Assembly: GCA_900550475.1 (NCBI GenBank)
Contig: URSA01000006.1
Coordinates: 62,001-126,000 of the forward strand
Direction of reading: 5' to 3'
From: an uncultured Lachnospiraceae bacterium
GTDB taxonomy: Bacteria > Bacillota > Clostridia > Lachnospirales > Lachnospiraceae
DNA: 64,000 bases
The notes under the pieces were generated by a model. The model did no database searches, had not been told where the DNA came from, and saw nothing but the letters and a program-made list of their open reading frames with translations. The first letter of the stretch is position 1. Every line of letters starts with the position of its first letter. Shown in pieces: positions 50,181-59,425 of the stretch. The translations under genes were made by a program, and so were the position numbers.

Positions 50181-51341
50181 ATGAAGAAGAAATTGGCAAT
50201 CGCACTGGCTGTTGTGATGACAGCGGGCATCATGACAGGCTGTGGGGACAAGGCGGACAAGCAGACCCCGGACACAAAAGAGAGCAGCGAAACCTCGCAG
50301 GAGACTGTGCGGGAAACCTCTGACGGAAGCGGGGAGGACTCCGCAGAAACCGATGTTTATCTGAAGGATATCAATGTGGAGGATTATCTGACCTTAAACG
50401 GCGATTATAAGGGGCTTACCATCACGGTGGATCCCAAGGAGGAAGTGACGCAGGAGCAGATCGCATCTCTGGCATTGCAGGCATACAACAATTCCGTGAC
50501 CGCGGAGCTGGGCGGCATTACCGACCGGGCTGTGGCACTGGGAGATACGATCAATCTGGATTACTCAGGAAAACAGGACGGGGTTGCCTTTGACGGCGGA
50601 ACCGCAGCGGGACAGCAGCTGACTATCGGATCCGGTTCCTTCATTGCAGGCTTCGAGGATGGGCTGATCGGCGTCATGCCGGGGGAGACCGTGGATCTGA
50701 ACCTCACCTTCCCGGATCCCTACAAGAACAACCCGGATCTTGCGGGAGTGGAGGTTGTGTTTACCGTGACGGTGAACTTTATCTACCCTTCGCAGAGAGA
50801 GGAAATGCTGGACGTGGTGATTGAGACGCTCACCGAGGGCGAGTATACTACGGTGGACGCTTTCATGGATTACTGCGGCGAGTATCTGGAGTACACCGCC
50901 GAGAACAATTATCAGGCTGCCAGAGAGTCCGCAGTATTGACGGAGCTGGAAAATATTGCTGTCTTTGAAGATCTTCCCGGCGAGCTGGTTTCCAAGTATA
51001 ATCGTCTTGTTATGAACTCCATTACCACAGAGGCGGCAGGCTACGGCGTGGATGCGGATACCTTCTGCAGCTACTATTTCGGATCGGACGCCGAAACCTA
51101 TGCACAGCAGATGGCGGAGGCGAGCACCCGTCAGGGCATGCTGTTCCAGTATGTGGCAGATAAGGAAGGATTAAACCTGTCCGACGAGGAGCTGGATCAG
51201 AAGATGCAGGAGTTTGCGGACGAGAACCATGTGGAGAACGTGGAAGACCTGCTGGAAAATGCCGAAAGAGAAGATTACCGGGAATATTTCATGTTCAAGA
51301 AGGTTGTAGATTTCATATGTGAAAATGCAGCCCAGCAATAA
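50181..51341 (+). CDS. Trigger-factor-like peptidyl-prolyl isomerase lipoprotein
   Basis: This 386-residue lipoprotein (signal ending AGIMTGCGDK) has a Ser/Thr/Glu-rich linker, a trigger-factor-type FKBP domain (about 110-200: GDTINLDYSGKQDGVAFDGG, then FIAGFEDGLIGVMPGE) and a helical trigger-factor C-terminal region (about 205-380). It likely folds exported proteins on the outer face of the membrane, like the PrsA/SurA-type chaperones. The lipobox distinguishes it from cytosolic trigger factor. Confidence 0.9.
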   Translation: MKKKLAIALAVVMTAGIMTGCGDKADKQTPDTKESSETSQETVRETSDGSGEDSAETDVYLKDINVEDYLTLNGDYKGLTITVDPKEEVTQEQIASLALQAYNNSVTAELGGITDRAVALGDTINLDYSGKQDGVAFDGGTAAGQQLTIGSGSFIAGFEDGLIGVMPGETVDLNLTFPDPYKNNPDLAGVEVVFTVTVNFIYPSQREEMLDVVIETLTEGEYTTVDAFMDYCGEYLEYTAENNYQAARESAVLTELENIAVFEDLPGELVSKYNRLVMNSITTEAAGYGVDADTFCSYYFGSDAETYAQQMAEASTRQGMLFQYVADKEGLNLSDEELDQKMQEFADENHVENVEDLLENAEREDYREYFMFKKVVDFICENAAQQ

Positions 51342-51386
51342 AGGAATGCATACAAGACGAAGGGCACTTCGGGATGGAGGGAAAAA

Positions 51387-52778
51387 ATGGAGCTGACAGA
51401 TGTAAAGGAGTTGTATCGTAACAGAGAGCAGTATATCGGAAAGGAAGTCACCGTCGGCGGATGGGTGCGCAGCAACAGGGATTCCAAGACCTTTGGATTC
51501 ATCGTGCTGAACGACGGCACCTATTTTGAGACGCTGCAGGTGGTATACAGCGATAAGCTGGCAAACTTTGACGAACTGGCAAAGCTCAATGTGGGTTCTG
51601 CACTGGTGGTGAAGGGCACGATCGTTGCCACGCCGGAAGCAAAGCAACCGTTTGAGATGCAGGCAGAGGAAGCGTTCGTGGAAGGCGTCTCCTCCGCAGA
51701 TTATCCGCTTCAGAAGAAGCGCCACAGCTTTGAGTATCTGAGAACGATCCCGCATCTGCGCGCGCGCACCAACACGTTTCAGGCAGTTTTCCGGGTACGT
51801 TCCCTGATTGCATACGCCATCCACAATTTCTTTCAGGAGAGAGGCTTTGTGTATGTGCACACTCCGTTAATTACGGGAAGCGACTGTGAGGGCGCCGGGG
51901 AAATGTTCCAGGTGACCACCATGGATCTTGGCAATGTGCCGAAGACAGAGGACGGCGCGGTGGATTATTCACAGGATTTTTTCGGGAAACCCACCAACCT
52001 GACCGTGAGCGGACAGCTCAACGTGGAGACCTACGCCTTTGCATTCAAGAAGGTGTATACCTTCGGCCCCACCTTCCGCGCCGAGAATTCCAACACCACC
52101 CGCCATGCGGCTGAGTTCTGGATGATCGAGCCGGAGATGGCGTTTGCGGATCTGAAGGACGATATGGTGCTGGCGGAATCCATGCTGAAATATGTGATCC
52201 GCTATGTGCTGGAGAATGCGCCGGCTGAGATGGAGTTTTTCAACCAGTTCATCGACAAGGGGCTGATCGAGAGATTGCAGCATGTGGTGAACTCCGATTT
52301 CGGTCATGTGACCTACACGGACGCCATCAAGATTCTGGAGCAGCACAATGATGAATTTGAGTACAAGGTGTTCTGGGGCTGCGATCTGCAGACGGAGCAT
52401 GAGAGGTATCTGACGGAGAAGGAATTTAAGCGCCCCGTTTTCGTGACGGATTATCCGAAGGAGATCAAGGCGTTTTATATGAAACTGAACGAGGACGGAA
52501 AGACTGTTGCCGCTATGGACTGTCTGGTTCCCGGAATCGGGGAAATCATCGGCGGCAGCCAGCGCGAGGATCAGCTTGATGTGCTGGAAGCAAGGATGGA
52601 AGAACTCGGACTGAAGAAGGAAGATTATGATTTCTATCTGGATCTGCGCAGATACGGCTCTGCCCGCCATGCAGGCTTCGGACTGGGCTTTGAGCGCTGC
52701 GTGATGTATCTGACCGGCATGGGCAACATCCGCGATGTGATCCCGTTCCCCAGAACCGTGAACAACTGCGAACTGTAG
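51387..52778 (+). CDS. asnS: Asparagine--tRNA ligase
   Basis: This 463-residue class IIb synthetase has an N-terminal OB-fold (VGGWVRSNRDSKTFGFIVL). Motif 2 (TFGPTFRAENSNTTRHAAEF, near residue 228) and motif 3 (GFGLGFERCVMYLTGMGNIR, near 428) are intact. The NTTRH-x-EFW context is that of asparaginyl rather than aspartyl enzymes. Confidence 0.97.
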   Translation: MELTDVKELYRNREQYIGKEVTVGGWVRSNRDSKTFGFIVLNDGTYFETLQVVYSDKLANFDELAKLNVGSALVVKGTIVATPEAKQPFEMQAEEAFVEGVSSADYPLQKKRHSFEYLRTIPHLRARTNTFQAVFRVRSLIAYAIHNFFQERGFVYVHTPLITGSDCEGAGEMFQVTTMDLGNVPKTEDGAVDYSQDFFGKPTNLTVSGQLNVETYAFAFKKVYTFGPTFRAENSNTTRHAAEFWMIEPEMAFADLKDDMVLAESMLKYVIRYVLENAPAEMEFFNQFIDKGLIERLQHVVNSDFGHVTYTDAIKILEQHNDEFEYKVFWGCDLQTEHERYLTEKEFKRPVFVTDYPKEIKAFYMKLNEDGKTVAAMDCLVPGIGEIIGGSQREDQLDVLEARMEELGLKKEDYDFYLDLRRYGSARHAGFGLGFERCVMYLTGMGNIRDVIPFPRTVNNCEL

Positions 52779-52808
52779 GAGCAGACACGCACCGAAAGAG
52801 GAAAGGCA

Positions 52809-53960
52809 TTGAAGAGGACAATCAGAAATACAGTCAACTGCATAGGAATGGTCTTTCTGCTGGCGGTGCTTGCAATCTCGGCAAGGGCAACAACCATCAA
52901 GGATGTGCAGGACAACATCAACCGGGATCAGCAGGAGCTTGATGGGATCAACGACTCTATTATGGATCTGCAGGACGAGCAGGATCTGTTGGAGGAGGAG
53001 ATCAGCGACTTAAACTCCGAGCTTTTGAACACCATGACGAGCATCGGACTGCTGGAGGACGACATTGCCGCCAAGGAGGCGGATATCGAGACGACCCAGA
53101 GCCTTTATGATGAGGCGAAGGCGGTGGAAGAGCAGCAGTATGCCGCCATGGTGACAAGGATCCGGATGATCTACGAGGCGGGGGACACGGACTATCTGAG
53201 CCTGCTGCTCTCGGCGGGCAGCCTCAGCGAGATGCTGAATCAGGCGAGCTATATAGAGGCGATTTTCGATTACGATCAGAGGATGCTGACGGAATATGAA
53301 GCGGCAAAGGAACAGGTGAGGGCGCTCTGGGATCAGCTTGAGGCGGAGAAGGCAGGGCTGGAGCAGGACAGAGCCGATATGCAGGAGCAGCAGGCTTATC
53401 TGGACGGACTTCTGGCAAGAAAGAAAGAGGAGTCCGCAAGCTATGACTCCCAGATTGCAAGGGCAAAGCAGGAAGCCAGCGCATTGAAGGTGAAGATCAA
53501 GCAGGAGCAGGCGGAGCTAAAGAAGCTGCAGGACGAGGAGCGGAAGAAGAACGCCGCAAAGGGTACCTACACGGTGGGCGCCAACATTGCGGATATTATC
53601 AACAACGCTTCCGGCAGTGACCTTGGAAAGCAGATTGCCCGTTACGGCTGTCAGTTCATCGGAAATCCCTATGTATACGGCGGCACCAGCCTTACCAACG
53701 GCACGGACTGCTCCGGTTTTACCTATAAGGTATATCAGAACTTCGGCTACAATCTGCCCCGTACCTCCTATGCACAGCGGAGCGCGGGAAAAGAGGTTTC
53801 CTACTCCGAGGCGCAGCCGGGAGATCTGATCTGCTATGACGGACACATCGGCATCTATATCGGGGGAGGCTACATTGTGCATGCAAGCTCCGTCAAGACC
53901 GGAATCAAGGTGAGCAAGGCGACCTACCGCACGATCCTGTCCGTGCGCAGGATTCTGTAA
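52809..53960 (+). CDS. NlpC/P60 peptidoglycan hydrolase with coiled-coil N-terminus
   Basis: This 383-residue exported protein has a signal peptide (about 1-27), a long coiled coil (about 28-235, e.g. DLQDEQDLLEEEISDLNSEL) as in PcsB/CwlO-type hydrolases controlled by FtsEX, and an NlpC/P60 domain (about 265-383). The catalytic Cys is in NGTDCSGFTYKVY and the His in YDGHIGIYIGGGYIVHASS. The start is a TTG at 52809 with AGAGGAAAGG upstream. Confidence 0.92.
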   Translation: MKRTIRNTVNCIGMVFLLAVLAISARATTIKDVQDNINRDQQELDGINDSIMDLQDEQDLLEEEISDLNSELLNTMTSIGLLEDDIAAKEADIETTQSLYDEAKAVEEQQYAAMVTRIRMIYEAGDTDYLSLLLSAGSLSEMLNQASYIEAIFDYDQRMLTEYEAAKEQVRALWDQLEAEKAGLEQDRADMQEQQAYLDGLLARKKEESASYDSQIARAKQEASALKVKIKQEQAELKKLQDEERKKNAAKGTYTVGANIADIINNASGSDLGKQIARYGCQFIGNPYVYGGTSLTNGTDCSGFTYKVYQNFGYNLPRTSYAQRSAGKEVSYSEAQPGDLICYDGHIGIYIGGGYIVHASSVKTGIKVSKATYRTILSVRRIL

Positions 53961-53970
53961 AACAGACATG

Positions 53971-54007
53971 AAGGATACTTTCCCTTCTGCGGAGAGTATC
54001 CTTTTTT
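53971..54007 (+). terminator. Rho-independent terminator after the NlpC/P60 gene
   Basis: AAGGATACTTTCC and GGAGAGTATCCTT pair around a short loop, followed by six T. Confidence 0.9.
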
Positions 54008-54031
54008 GCAGCTTTTTCCGCGAACCGAGGC

Positions 54032-54060
54032 TTGACGATTGATAACAGATTGCATACAAT
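54032..54060 (+). promoter_or_regulatory. Sigma-A promoter of the LtaS-like gene
   Basis: TTGACG (54032-54037), 17 bases and TACAAT (54055-54060), 25 bases before the ATG. The -10 is embedded in CATACAAT, which also matches a sigma-E -10, but no sigma-E -35 is present. Confidence 0.7.
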
Positions 54061-54085
54061 GGATATCCGAGGAGTATAGTGGTAT

Positions 54086-55855
54086 ATGAGATACATATGG
54101 AAGAAGATTTTAAAGGGGATTCCGGCGGTGGCGGCTCCGGCAGTCATGTTTTACCTGTTTGAGTGGTACACCCACGATCCCTTTGCGGATATCCGCTGGG
54201 ATATCCAGCTTATGAATATCCTGTTTTTTGAGCTTGTGATGGTGATCCTGTATTGCCTGATCGGCAGGCTTCATGTGGCGCTGGCGCTGGAGACGGGCGT
54301 TTTCATGCTCTACGGGCTGGCCAACTATTATGTGCTGTCCTTCCGTTCCCAGCCCATTCAGCCGTGGGATTTCTTTTCCATCAGAACCGCCGCCAGCGTG
54401 GCGGGCAATTTTCATTACGGACTGGATGCCCATGCCCTGACGGCGCTCATCGGTTTTGGGGTTCTGATCGTGGCGGAGCTTCTCTTTTGCCGCAACAGGC
54501 TGCAGCACACGGTGAGAAACTGGATGCTGCGCATTCCCGCGGCAGGCTGTGCGGTGGCAGCGCTTCTTGCCTTTGTTTCCCTGCTGCACAATGAGGAGTT
54601 TGTCCAGCAGGAAATCAGAATGTATGACAAGCTGTTTACCCCCACGGTCATGAGTGAGCGTGACGGTACGGCGGTGGCATTTTTGCTGGAGCTGCAATAT
54701 ATTGACGTGGATCGCCCGGAAGAGTATTCGGGGGAGTATGCCAAGGAGCTTCTGGCGATGCAAAAGGAGACGCAGACGGCAGAGAAGCGCCCCAATATCA
54801 TCGTGATCATGGATGAGGCGTTTTCCGACCTTTCGGTGCTGGGCGATTTTGCCACCAACGAGGACTATATGCCCTTTTTACACAAGCTGCAGGAGGGAGC
54901 GGACAACACCGTCACCGGAAATCTCTGTGTTTCCGTCAAGGGCGGCAATACCGCCAACACGGAGTTTGAGTTTCTCACGGGGAATACCATGGCGTTTCTG
55001 CCCTATGGCAGCATTCCCTACCAGCAGTATGTGAACGGGGAGCTGCCGTCCCTCGCTTCCTATCTGGCGGAGCTTGGTTATGCCACAAGAGCTGCGCATC
55101 CGTACTATGCCTCCGGGTGGGAGAGAGAGACGGTTTATCCGCTGCTTGGCTTTGAACAGGCGGACTTTATAGACAGCTTTGCTTATGCAAGGAAGCTGAG
55201 AAAATATGTGAGCGATGAATCCGCTTTTTCCTATATTATTGACAGCTATGAGGAAAAGGAGGAGGGGAAGCCTCTGTTTTTCTTCGAGGTGACCATGCAG
55301 AACCACTCCGGCTATTCGGAGGATTTTGACAATTTTACGCCGGAGATCACGGCGACGGACTGCGGTTCCGAATCCCTTGACCGTTACCTTTCCCTGATAC
55401 GGGAGACAGACCGGGCGCTGGAGGAGCTGATCGGGTATTTCTCCGAACAGGAGGAGGACACCATGATCGTCTTTTTCGGGGATCACCAGCCTGCGGATTA
55501 TGTGGTGGAACCTCTGTGGAATGCATTGGGAAAGAACGGTGCGGAGCTTACGGAGGAAGAACAGGCAAAACGTTATGAAGTGCCGTTTTTGATCTGGGCG
55601 AATTTTGAGATTGAAGAGGCGCAGGACGTGGAGATCAGCGCTAACTATCTGAGCGGCTATGCCCTGCGGGCTGCGGGACTTCCCCTGCCTGCCTATGAGC
55701 AGTATCTGGAAACCTTGCGGAAGGAGGTTCCGGTGCTTTCTGAGAAGACTCTGATTACCCGGGATGGCTATGCGGGACAGCCGGACGCATACGAGGGAGA
55801 TCTGCTCAAAGACTACCGGATCCTGCAATATTATCTGATGTTTGACAGAGAGTAG
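54086..55855 (+). CDS. LTA-synthase-family sulfatase (phosphoglycerol transferase-like)
   Basis: This 589-residue protein has about five N-terminal membrane helices (about 8-170) and an extracellular sulfatase-fold domain (about 230-560). Metal and nucleophile segments are present: PNIIVIMDEAFSDLS, the catalytic Thr region GGNTANTEFEFLTGNT, and VFFGDHQPADYV near the end. It likely transfers glycerol-phosphate to a membrane polymer or lipid. Whether lipoteichoic acid is the product is unknown. A ribosome site (GAGGAG) lies rather far (about 12 bases) from the ATG. Confidence 0.88.
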   Translation: MRYIWKKILKGIPAVAAPAVMFYLFEWYTHDPFADIRWDIQLMNILFFELVMVILYCLIGRLHVALALETGVFMLYGLANYYVLSFRSQPIQPWDFFSIRTAASVAGNFHYGLDAHALTALIGFGVLIVAELLFCRNRLQHTVRNWMLRIPAAGCAVAALLAFVSLLHNEEFVQQEIRMYDKLFTPTVMSERDGTAVAFLLELQYIDVDRPEEYSGEYAKELLAMQKETQTAEKRPNIIVIMDEAFSDLSVLGDFATNEDYMPFLHKLQEGADNTVTGNLCVSVKGGNTANTEFEFLTGNTMAFLPYGSIPYQQYVNGELPSLASYLAELGYATRAAHPYYASGWERETVYPLLGFEQADFIDSFAYARKLRKYVSDESAFSYIIDSYEEKEEGKPLFFFEVTMQNHSGYSEDFDNFTPEITATDCGSESLDRYLSLIRETDRALEELIGYFSEQEEDTMIVFFGDHQPADYVVEPLWNALGKNGAELTEEEQAKRYEVPFLIWANFEIEEAQDVEISANYLSGYALRAAGLPLPAYEQYLETLRKEVPVLSEKTLITRDGYAGQPDAYEGDLLKDYRILQYYLMFDRE

Positions 55856-56029
55856 CGGCGTGTGCCGCCCGCCTGCGGGGTGCGTTCCCGCAATATAATG
55901 CCGCTCCGGTTCAGTGCGGTTCTGCCCGGAGGGCTTGTGATTATGATATTGATACAAAAAAGAACCCTGTTTGCAGGATTCTTCCTCGGGACAGCCGCCC
56001 GGACGGCATATCCGACTACTGATAAAAAG

Positions 56030-56103
56030 TGGGACCAATGGGGCTCGAACCCATGACCTCTCGCGTGTGAGGCGAACGCTCATCCCAGCTGAGCTATGAT
56101 CCC
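56030..56103 (-). tRNA. tRNA-Val (anticodon CAC)
   Basis: The 74-base cloverleaf on the minus strand has an acceptor stem GGGATCA/TGGTCCC, a D-arm (AGCTCAGCTGGGATGAGC), an anticodon loop CTCACAC giving CAC (codon GTG), and a T-arm with GGTTCGAGCC. The CCA end is not encoded. Valine identity is by anticodon. Confidence 0.95.
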
Positions 56104-56162
56104 ATGTGCATAATTATAGCACGTTGCCCGGTAATTGCAAGAGGGAATAGATTTTTTGTGTG

Positions 56163-56180
56163 GCAGACCATGAGGTCTGC
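56163..56180 (+). promoter_or_regulatory. Perfect inverted repeat before the LysR gene
   Basis: GCAGACC-ATGA-GGTCTGC lies 15 bases before the LysR ATG. It could be an operator or a leader hairpin. Confidence 0.5.
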
Positions 56181-56195
56181 GGAACGGAGGCTACC

Positions 56196-57104
56196 ATGAC
56201 CTTGCAGCAGCTTAAATATATCATCGCCATTGCGGATAACGGTTCCATCAATCTCGCGGCAAAGGCGCTCTATGTGTCCCAGCCCAGCCTCTCCGGGGCG
56301 GTGGACAAGCTGGAGGAGGAGCTTGGCATCACAATCTTTCTGCGCAATCACAGGGGGATCACGCTGACGCCGGAGGGCAGCGAGTTTCTGGGTTATGCCA
56401 GACAGATCACGGAACAGTACCAGCTCATGGAGGAGCGTTACATTGAGAAGAAGGCGGGGAAGAAAACCTTCAGTGTTTCCTTGCAGCATTACACCTTTGC
56501 GGTGAAGGCTTTCGTGGAGACAGCAAAGGCATTCGGCATGGATGAGTATGAGCTTGCCATACATGAGACAAAGACCTATGAGGTCATACAGAACGTAAAG
56601 AATTTCAAGAGCGAGCTGGGGGTGCTTTACCTGAATGATTTTAACCGGAGGGTGCTGGAAAAGCTGTTTCATGAGAACGAGCTGGAGTTTCAGGAGCTTT
56701 TTCCCTGCAGTATTTTTGTCTATCTCTGGAAGGGACACCCTCTGGCAGACCGTGAAAAGATCAGCATGGAGGAACTGGAGGAATATCCCTGCATCGCGTT
56801 TGATCAGGGGTTAAACAATTCCTTTTACCTGTCTGAGGAGGTGCTGAGTACCTATGAATACAAGCGCATGATACGGGTGGACGACCGGGCAACCAACCTG
56901 AACCTGATGGTGGGGCTGAACGGGTATACGCTCTGCTCCGGTATCATCTGCGAGGATCTGAACGGGAACAATTACCGGGCGATCCGGCTGGACAGCGACG
57001 AGGTCATGCACATCGGATATATCAAGCGGAAAAACGCCATGTTAAGTCCGCTGGCACAGAAGTATATAGAAGAAATGGAAAAATACAGAGAAAAGGTTTT
57101 GTAG
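56196..57104 (+). CDS. LysR family transcriptional regulator
   Basis: This 302-residue protein has an N-terminal winged HTH (TLQQLKYIIAIADNGSINLA, then ALYVSQPSLSGAVDKLEEEL) and a C-terminal substrate-binding-like effector domain (about 90-295). GGAGG five bases before ATG 56196 decides the start. It lies 11 bases upstream of the cellulase gene on the same strand, so unusually for LysR genes it is cotranscribed with its neighbour. Confidence 0.93.
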   Translation: MTLQQLKYIIAIADNGSINLAAKALYVSQPSLSGAVDKLEEELGITIFLRNHRGITLTPEGSEFLGYARQITEQYQLMEERYIEKKAGKKTFSVSLQHYTFAVKAFVETAKAFGMDEYELAIHETKTYEVIQNVKNFKSELGVLYLNDFNRRVLEKLFHENELEFQELFPCSIFVYLWKGHPLADREKISMEELEEYPCIAFDQGLNNSFYLSEEVLSTYEYKRMIRVDDRATNLNLMVGLNGYTLCSGIICEDLNGNNYRAIRLDSDEVMHIGYIKRKNAMLSPLAQKYIEEMEKYREKVL

Positions 57105-57115
57105 GAGGTACGGTG

Positions 57116-58852
57116 ATGAAGGATGGCAGGAGAGCGGTTTATATGTTGAGCGGCTTATTTCTGGCGGCAATGCTGATGGCAGCAGGCTGCGGAAAGACGA
57201 AAACAGATGCGGAAGGGACAGTGGCGGAGAGCACACAGACTACCGTGGAGAGCGATGCTTCCAAGGACGGCGACGGCATTTTGGGGGATGCGGACAGCAC
57301 CTCTGCGGACACCGACGGCACTTCCAATGACGCAGGGAAAACCGAGGTCACGGATGAAAAAGATCCTGCCGGTACGGACGATGCTTCCGGCTCCTCCAAA
57401 AAGACGGAGAAAACGCCCGGAATCGCCTCTCCTTCCCGATGCGGTTCCCTTCAGGTAAAGGGAACGGCACTCACGGATCAGGACGGGAATCCGGTGCAGC
57501 TTCGGGGAATCAGCACCCACGGATTGGCATGGTTTCCGGGGTATGTGAACGAGGATTGCTTCCGTGAACTGCGCGAGGACTGGCAGGCAAATGTGATCCG
57601 CCTCGCCATGTATACGGCGGAGAACGGCGGATACTGCACGGACGGAGATAAGGACAAGCTGAAAAAGCTGGTGCAGGACGGCGTGGCATATGCAACAGAA
57701 AACGACATGTATGTCATTATAGACTGGCATGTTTTGTCGGATCAGAATCCGAATACTTATATTGACGAGTCCAAGAATTTCTTCCGTGAGATGTCCGCGC
57801 TCTACGCAGATTACAATAATGTGATCTACGAGATCTGCAATGAGCCAAACGGCGGTACCGGCTGGCAGGACATCAAGACTTATGCGGAAGCGGTGATCCC
57901 CGTGATCCGTGAAAATGATGAGAACGCCGTGATTTTGGTGGGGACGCCCAACTGGTCGCAGTATGTGGATCAGGCGGCGGCAGATCCCATCACCGGATAC
58001 AGCAACATCATGTATACTCTGCACTTTTATGCGGCAACCCACACGGACTGGCTGCGGGAAACCATGACGAAGGCGGTGAACGCAGGGCTTCCGATCTTTG
58101 TGAGCGAATACGGCATCTGCGACGCCAGCGGCAACGGTGCCATTGATGAAACCCAGGCAGACAAATGGGTGGACGCAATGGATGCCCTCGGCATCAGCTA
58201 TGTGGCATGGAATCTGTCAAACAAGAGCGAGACTTCCGCAATCTTTTCAAGCAGCTGTGGCAAGACCTCCGGCTTTATGGAGAGTGATCTGAGCGATTCC
58301 GGCAAGTGGCTGTACCATATGTTGACGGAGAAGGGCGCGGCGGCGAGCGGCGGCACCGCAGGGGGCTCGGGTGCATCCGACATGGGTAACGCAGACGCTT
58401 CGGGTGCGAGCGGAACGGGAACGGCAGGCGGCTCAGGCGCGAGCGGAACGGGAACGGCGAGCGGCTCAGGTGCGAGCGGAACGGGAACGGCAGGCGGTTC
58501 GGGCGCATCCGGCACGGGCAATGCGGGCGCTTCCGCCACCGGTTCGGTCAGCGGCACAAGCCTGACCTACACGGTGGAAATGAAAAATAGCTGGGAATCC
58601 GAAGGCAAAACCTTTTACCAATATGACATATCCGTCACAAACACCGGCTCATCCGATTGCAGCACTTGGAAGCTGGACATAACCTTCACAGGAGACATCA
58701 CCGTGCAGAATAGCTGGAGCGGAAACTATTCTGTTGACGGCAGCACCCTTCATGTCACCCCCGTTGACTACAACAGCACCATCGCCGCAGGCGCCACGAT
58801 CAAGGACATCGGAGTGATCGTGAGCGGAAAATCGGGACTGGCGGTGAAGTAG
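57116..58852 (+). CDS. GH5 cellulase lipoprotein with C-terminal CBM2-like domain
   Basis: This 578-residue protein has a lipoprotein signal (LFLAAMLMAAGCGKT), an acidic Ser/Thr-rich spacer (about 25-105) and a GH5 endoglucanase domain (about 110-395). The acid/base Glu is in VIYEICNEPNGG, the nucleophile Glu in IFVSEYGICD, with the conserved VIIDWHVLSD between. A linker of repeated GGSGASGTGTA units (about 405-480) and a CBM2-like end (about 482-578, YTVEMKNSWESEGKTFYQYD) follow. It tethers cellulose or beta-glucan cleavage to the cell surface. ATG 57116 is preferred over GTG 57113 for spacing from AGGAGG. Confidence 0.94.
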   Translation: MKDGRRAVYMLSGLFLAAMLMAAGCGKTKTDAEGTVAESTQTTVESDASKDGDGILGDADSTSADTDGTSNDAGKTEVTDEKDPAGTDDASGSSKKTEKTPGIASPSRCGSLQVKGTALTDQDGNPVQLRGISTHGLAWFPGYVNEDCFRELREDWQANVIRLAMYTAENGGYCTDGDKDKLKKLVQDGVAYATENDMYVIIDWHVLSDQNPNTYIDESKNFFREMSALYADYNNVIYEICNEPNGGTGWQDIKTYAEAVIPVIRENDENAVILVGTPNWSQYVDQAAADPITGYSNIMYTLHFYAATHTDWLRETMTKAVNAGLPIFVSEYGICDASGNGAIDETQADKWVDAMDALGISYVAWNLSNKSETSAIFSSSCGKTSGFMESDLSDSGKWLYHMLTEKGAAASGGTAGGSGASDMGNADASGASGTGTAGGSGASGTGTASGSGASGTGTAGGSGASGTGNAGASATGSVSGTSLTYTVEMKNSWESEGKTFYQYDISVTNTGSSDCSTWKLDITFTGDITVQNSWSGNYSVDGSTLHVTPVDYNSTIAAGATIKDIGVIVSGKSGLAVK

Positions 58853-58874
58853 GACAGAAGCTGCGCTCATGCAA

Positions 58875-59037
58875 TTTTGGGGGATATGCCGTATTCCTTT
58901 CTACGCCCCAGCTTTATTTCGGCATTGGAGATGCCGGACAGCCGTGCTTCTTTTGCAACCCGCAGCTCTGCCCCGGAATTGGCAATGCCGGACGACCTTG
59001 TTCCTTCTCTAATCCCCAGCTCCATCCCGGAGCAGGG
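58875..59037. repeat. Three diverged ~54-bp tandem repeats
   Basis: Three tandem copies share ATGCCGGAC...TTCTT or TTCCT...CCCAGCTC...GGAATTGG-like blocks and abut the left end of element copy B. On the minus strand they read as ~18-residue repeats (SGMELGIREGTRSSGIAN, SGAELRVAKEARLSGISN). No coding role is claimed. Confidence 0.6.
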
Positions 59038-59038
59038 G

Positions 59039-59295
59039 ATTGTATCCAGACAACATTTTCTTCGTGTTTGGATCCCAATTTCCTCCCAAAACAGCCTTTC
59101 TTGCTTGCTTTTTCGAGGCGATTGTATCTCAGCACACTTTTTTGCAGTGATAGATCCCAATTTTTCTTGATATGTGGGATCCCAAAGAGTATTTTTTTCT
59201 ACCCAGATACAATCGCCTTAAAAATCACCATATTTCCGGCACAATCAGGAAGTAATTGGGATCTGGAGCAAAACTTTTTTCTCATAGGAGACAAT
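59039..59295. repeat. 257-bp four-unit composite palindromic element, copy B
   Basis: Units at 59039-59080 and 59121-59162 (rightward) and at 59172-59213 and 59254-59295 (reversed) are bounded by ATTGTATC and GATCCCAATT, with 22 bases inside each. Offsets of 0, 82, 133 and 215 match copy A within one base, and total length is identical. Linkers between units also show residual similarity (CTTTTTCG before unit 2, TTTTTCT-GAT between units 2 and 3). It lies between the cellulase and Nudix genes in a gap of about 570 bases that holds no gene. Confidence 0.85.
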
Positions 59296-59425
59296 CGGGC
59301 TTTTGGTGCTGCAGCACCTCAACGGTGGTCGGGCGGCGGAATAAGGGAAATAAACGCTCCGGCTTTACGGGCGAAATGCAGAGTTACCGGCAAAACAACA
59401 TAGCTACAAAAGGAGTATGAAAAAT

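Noticed and set aside
57280..58560. CRISPR-like short repeats in the cellulase linker region
   Set aside because: The periodic sequence encodes Gly-Ser-Ala-Thr linker units in frame inside the GH5 gene; there are no spacers.
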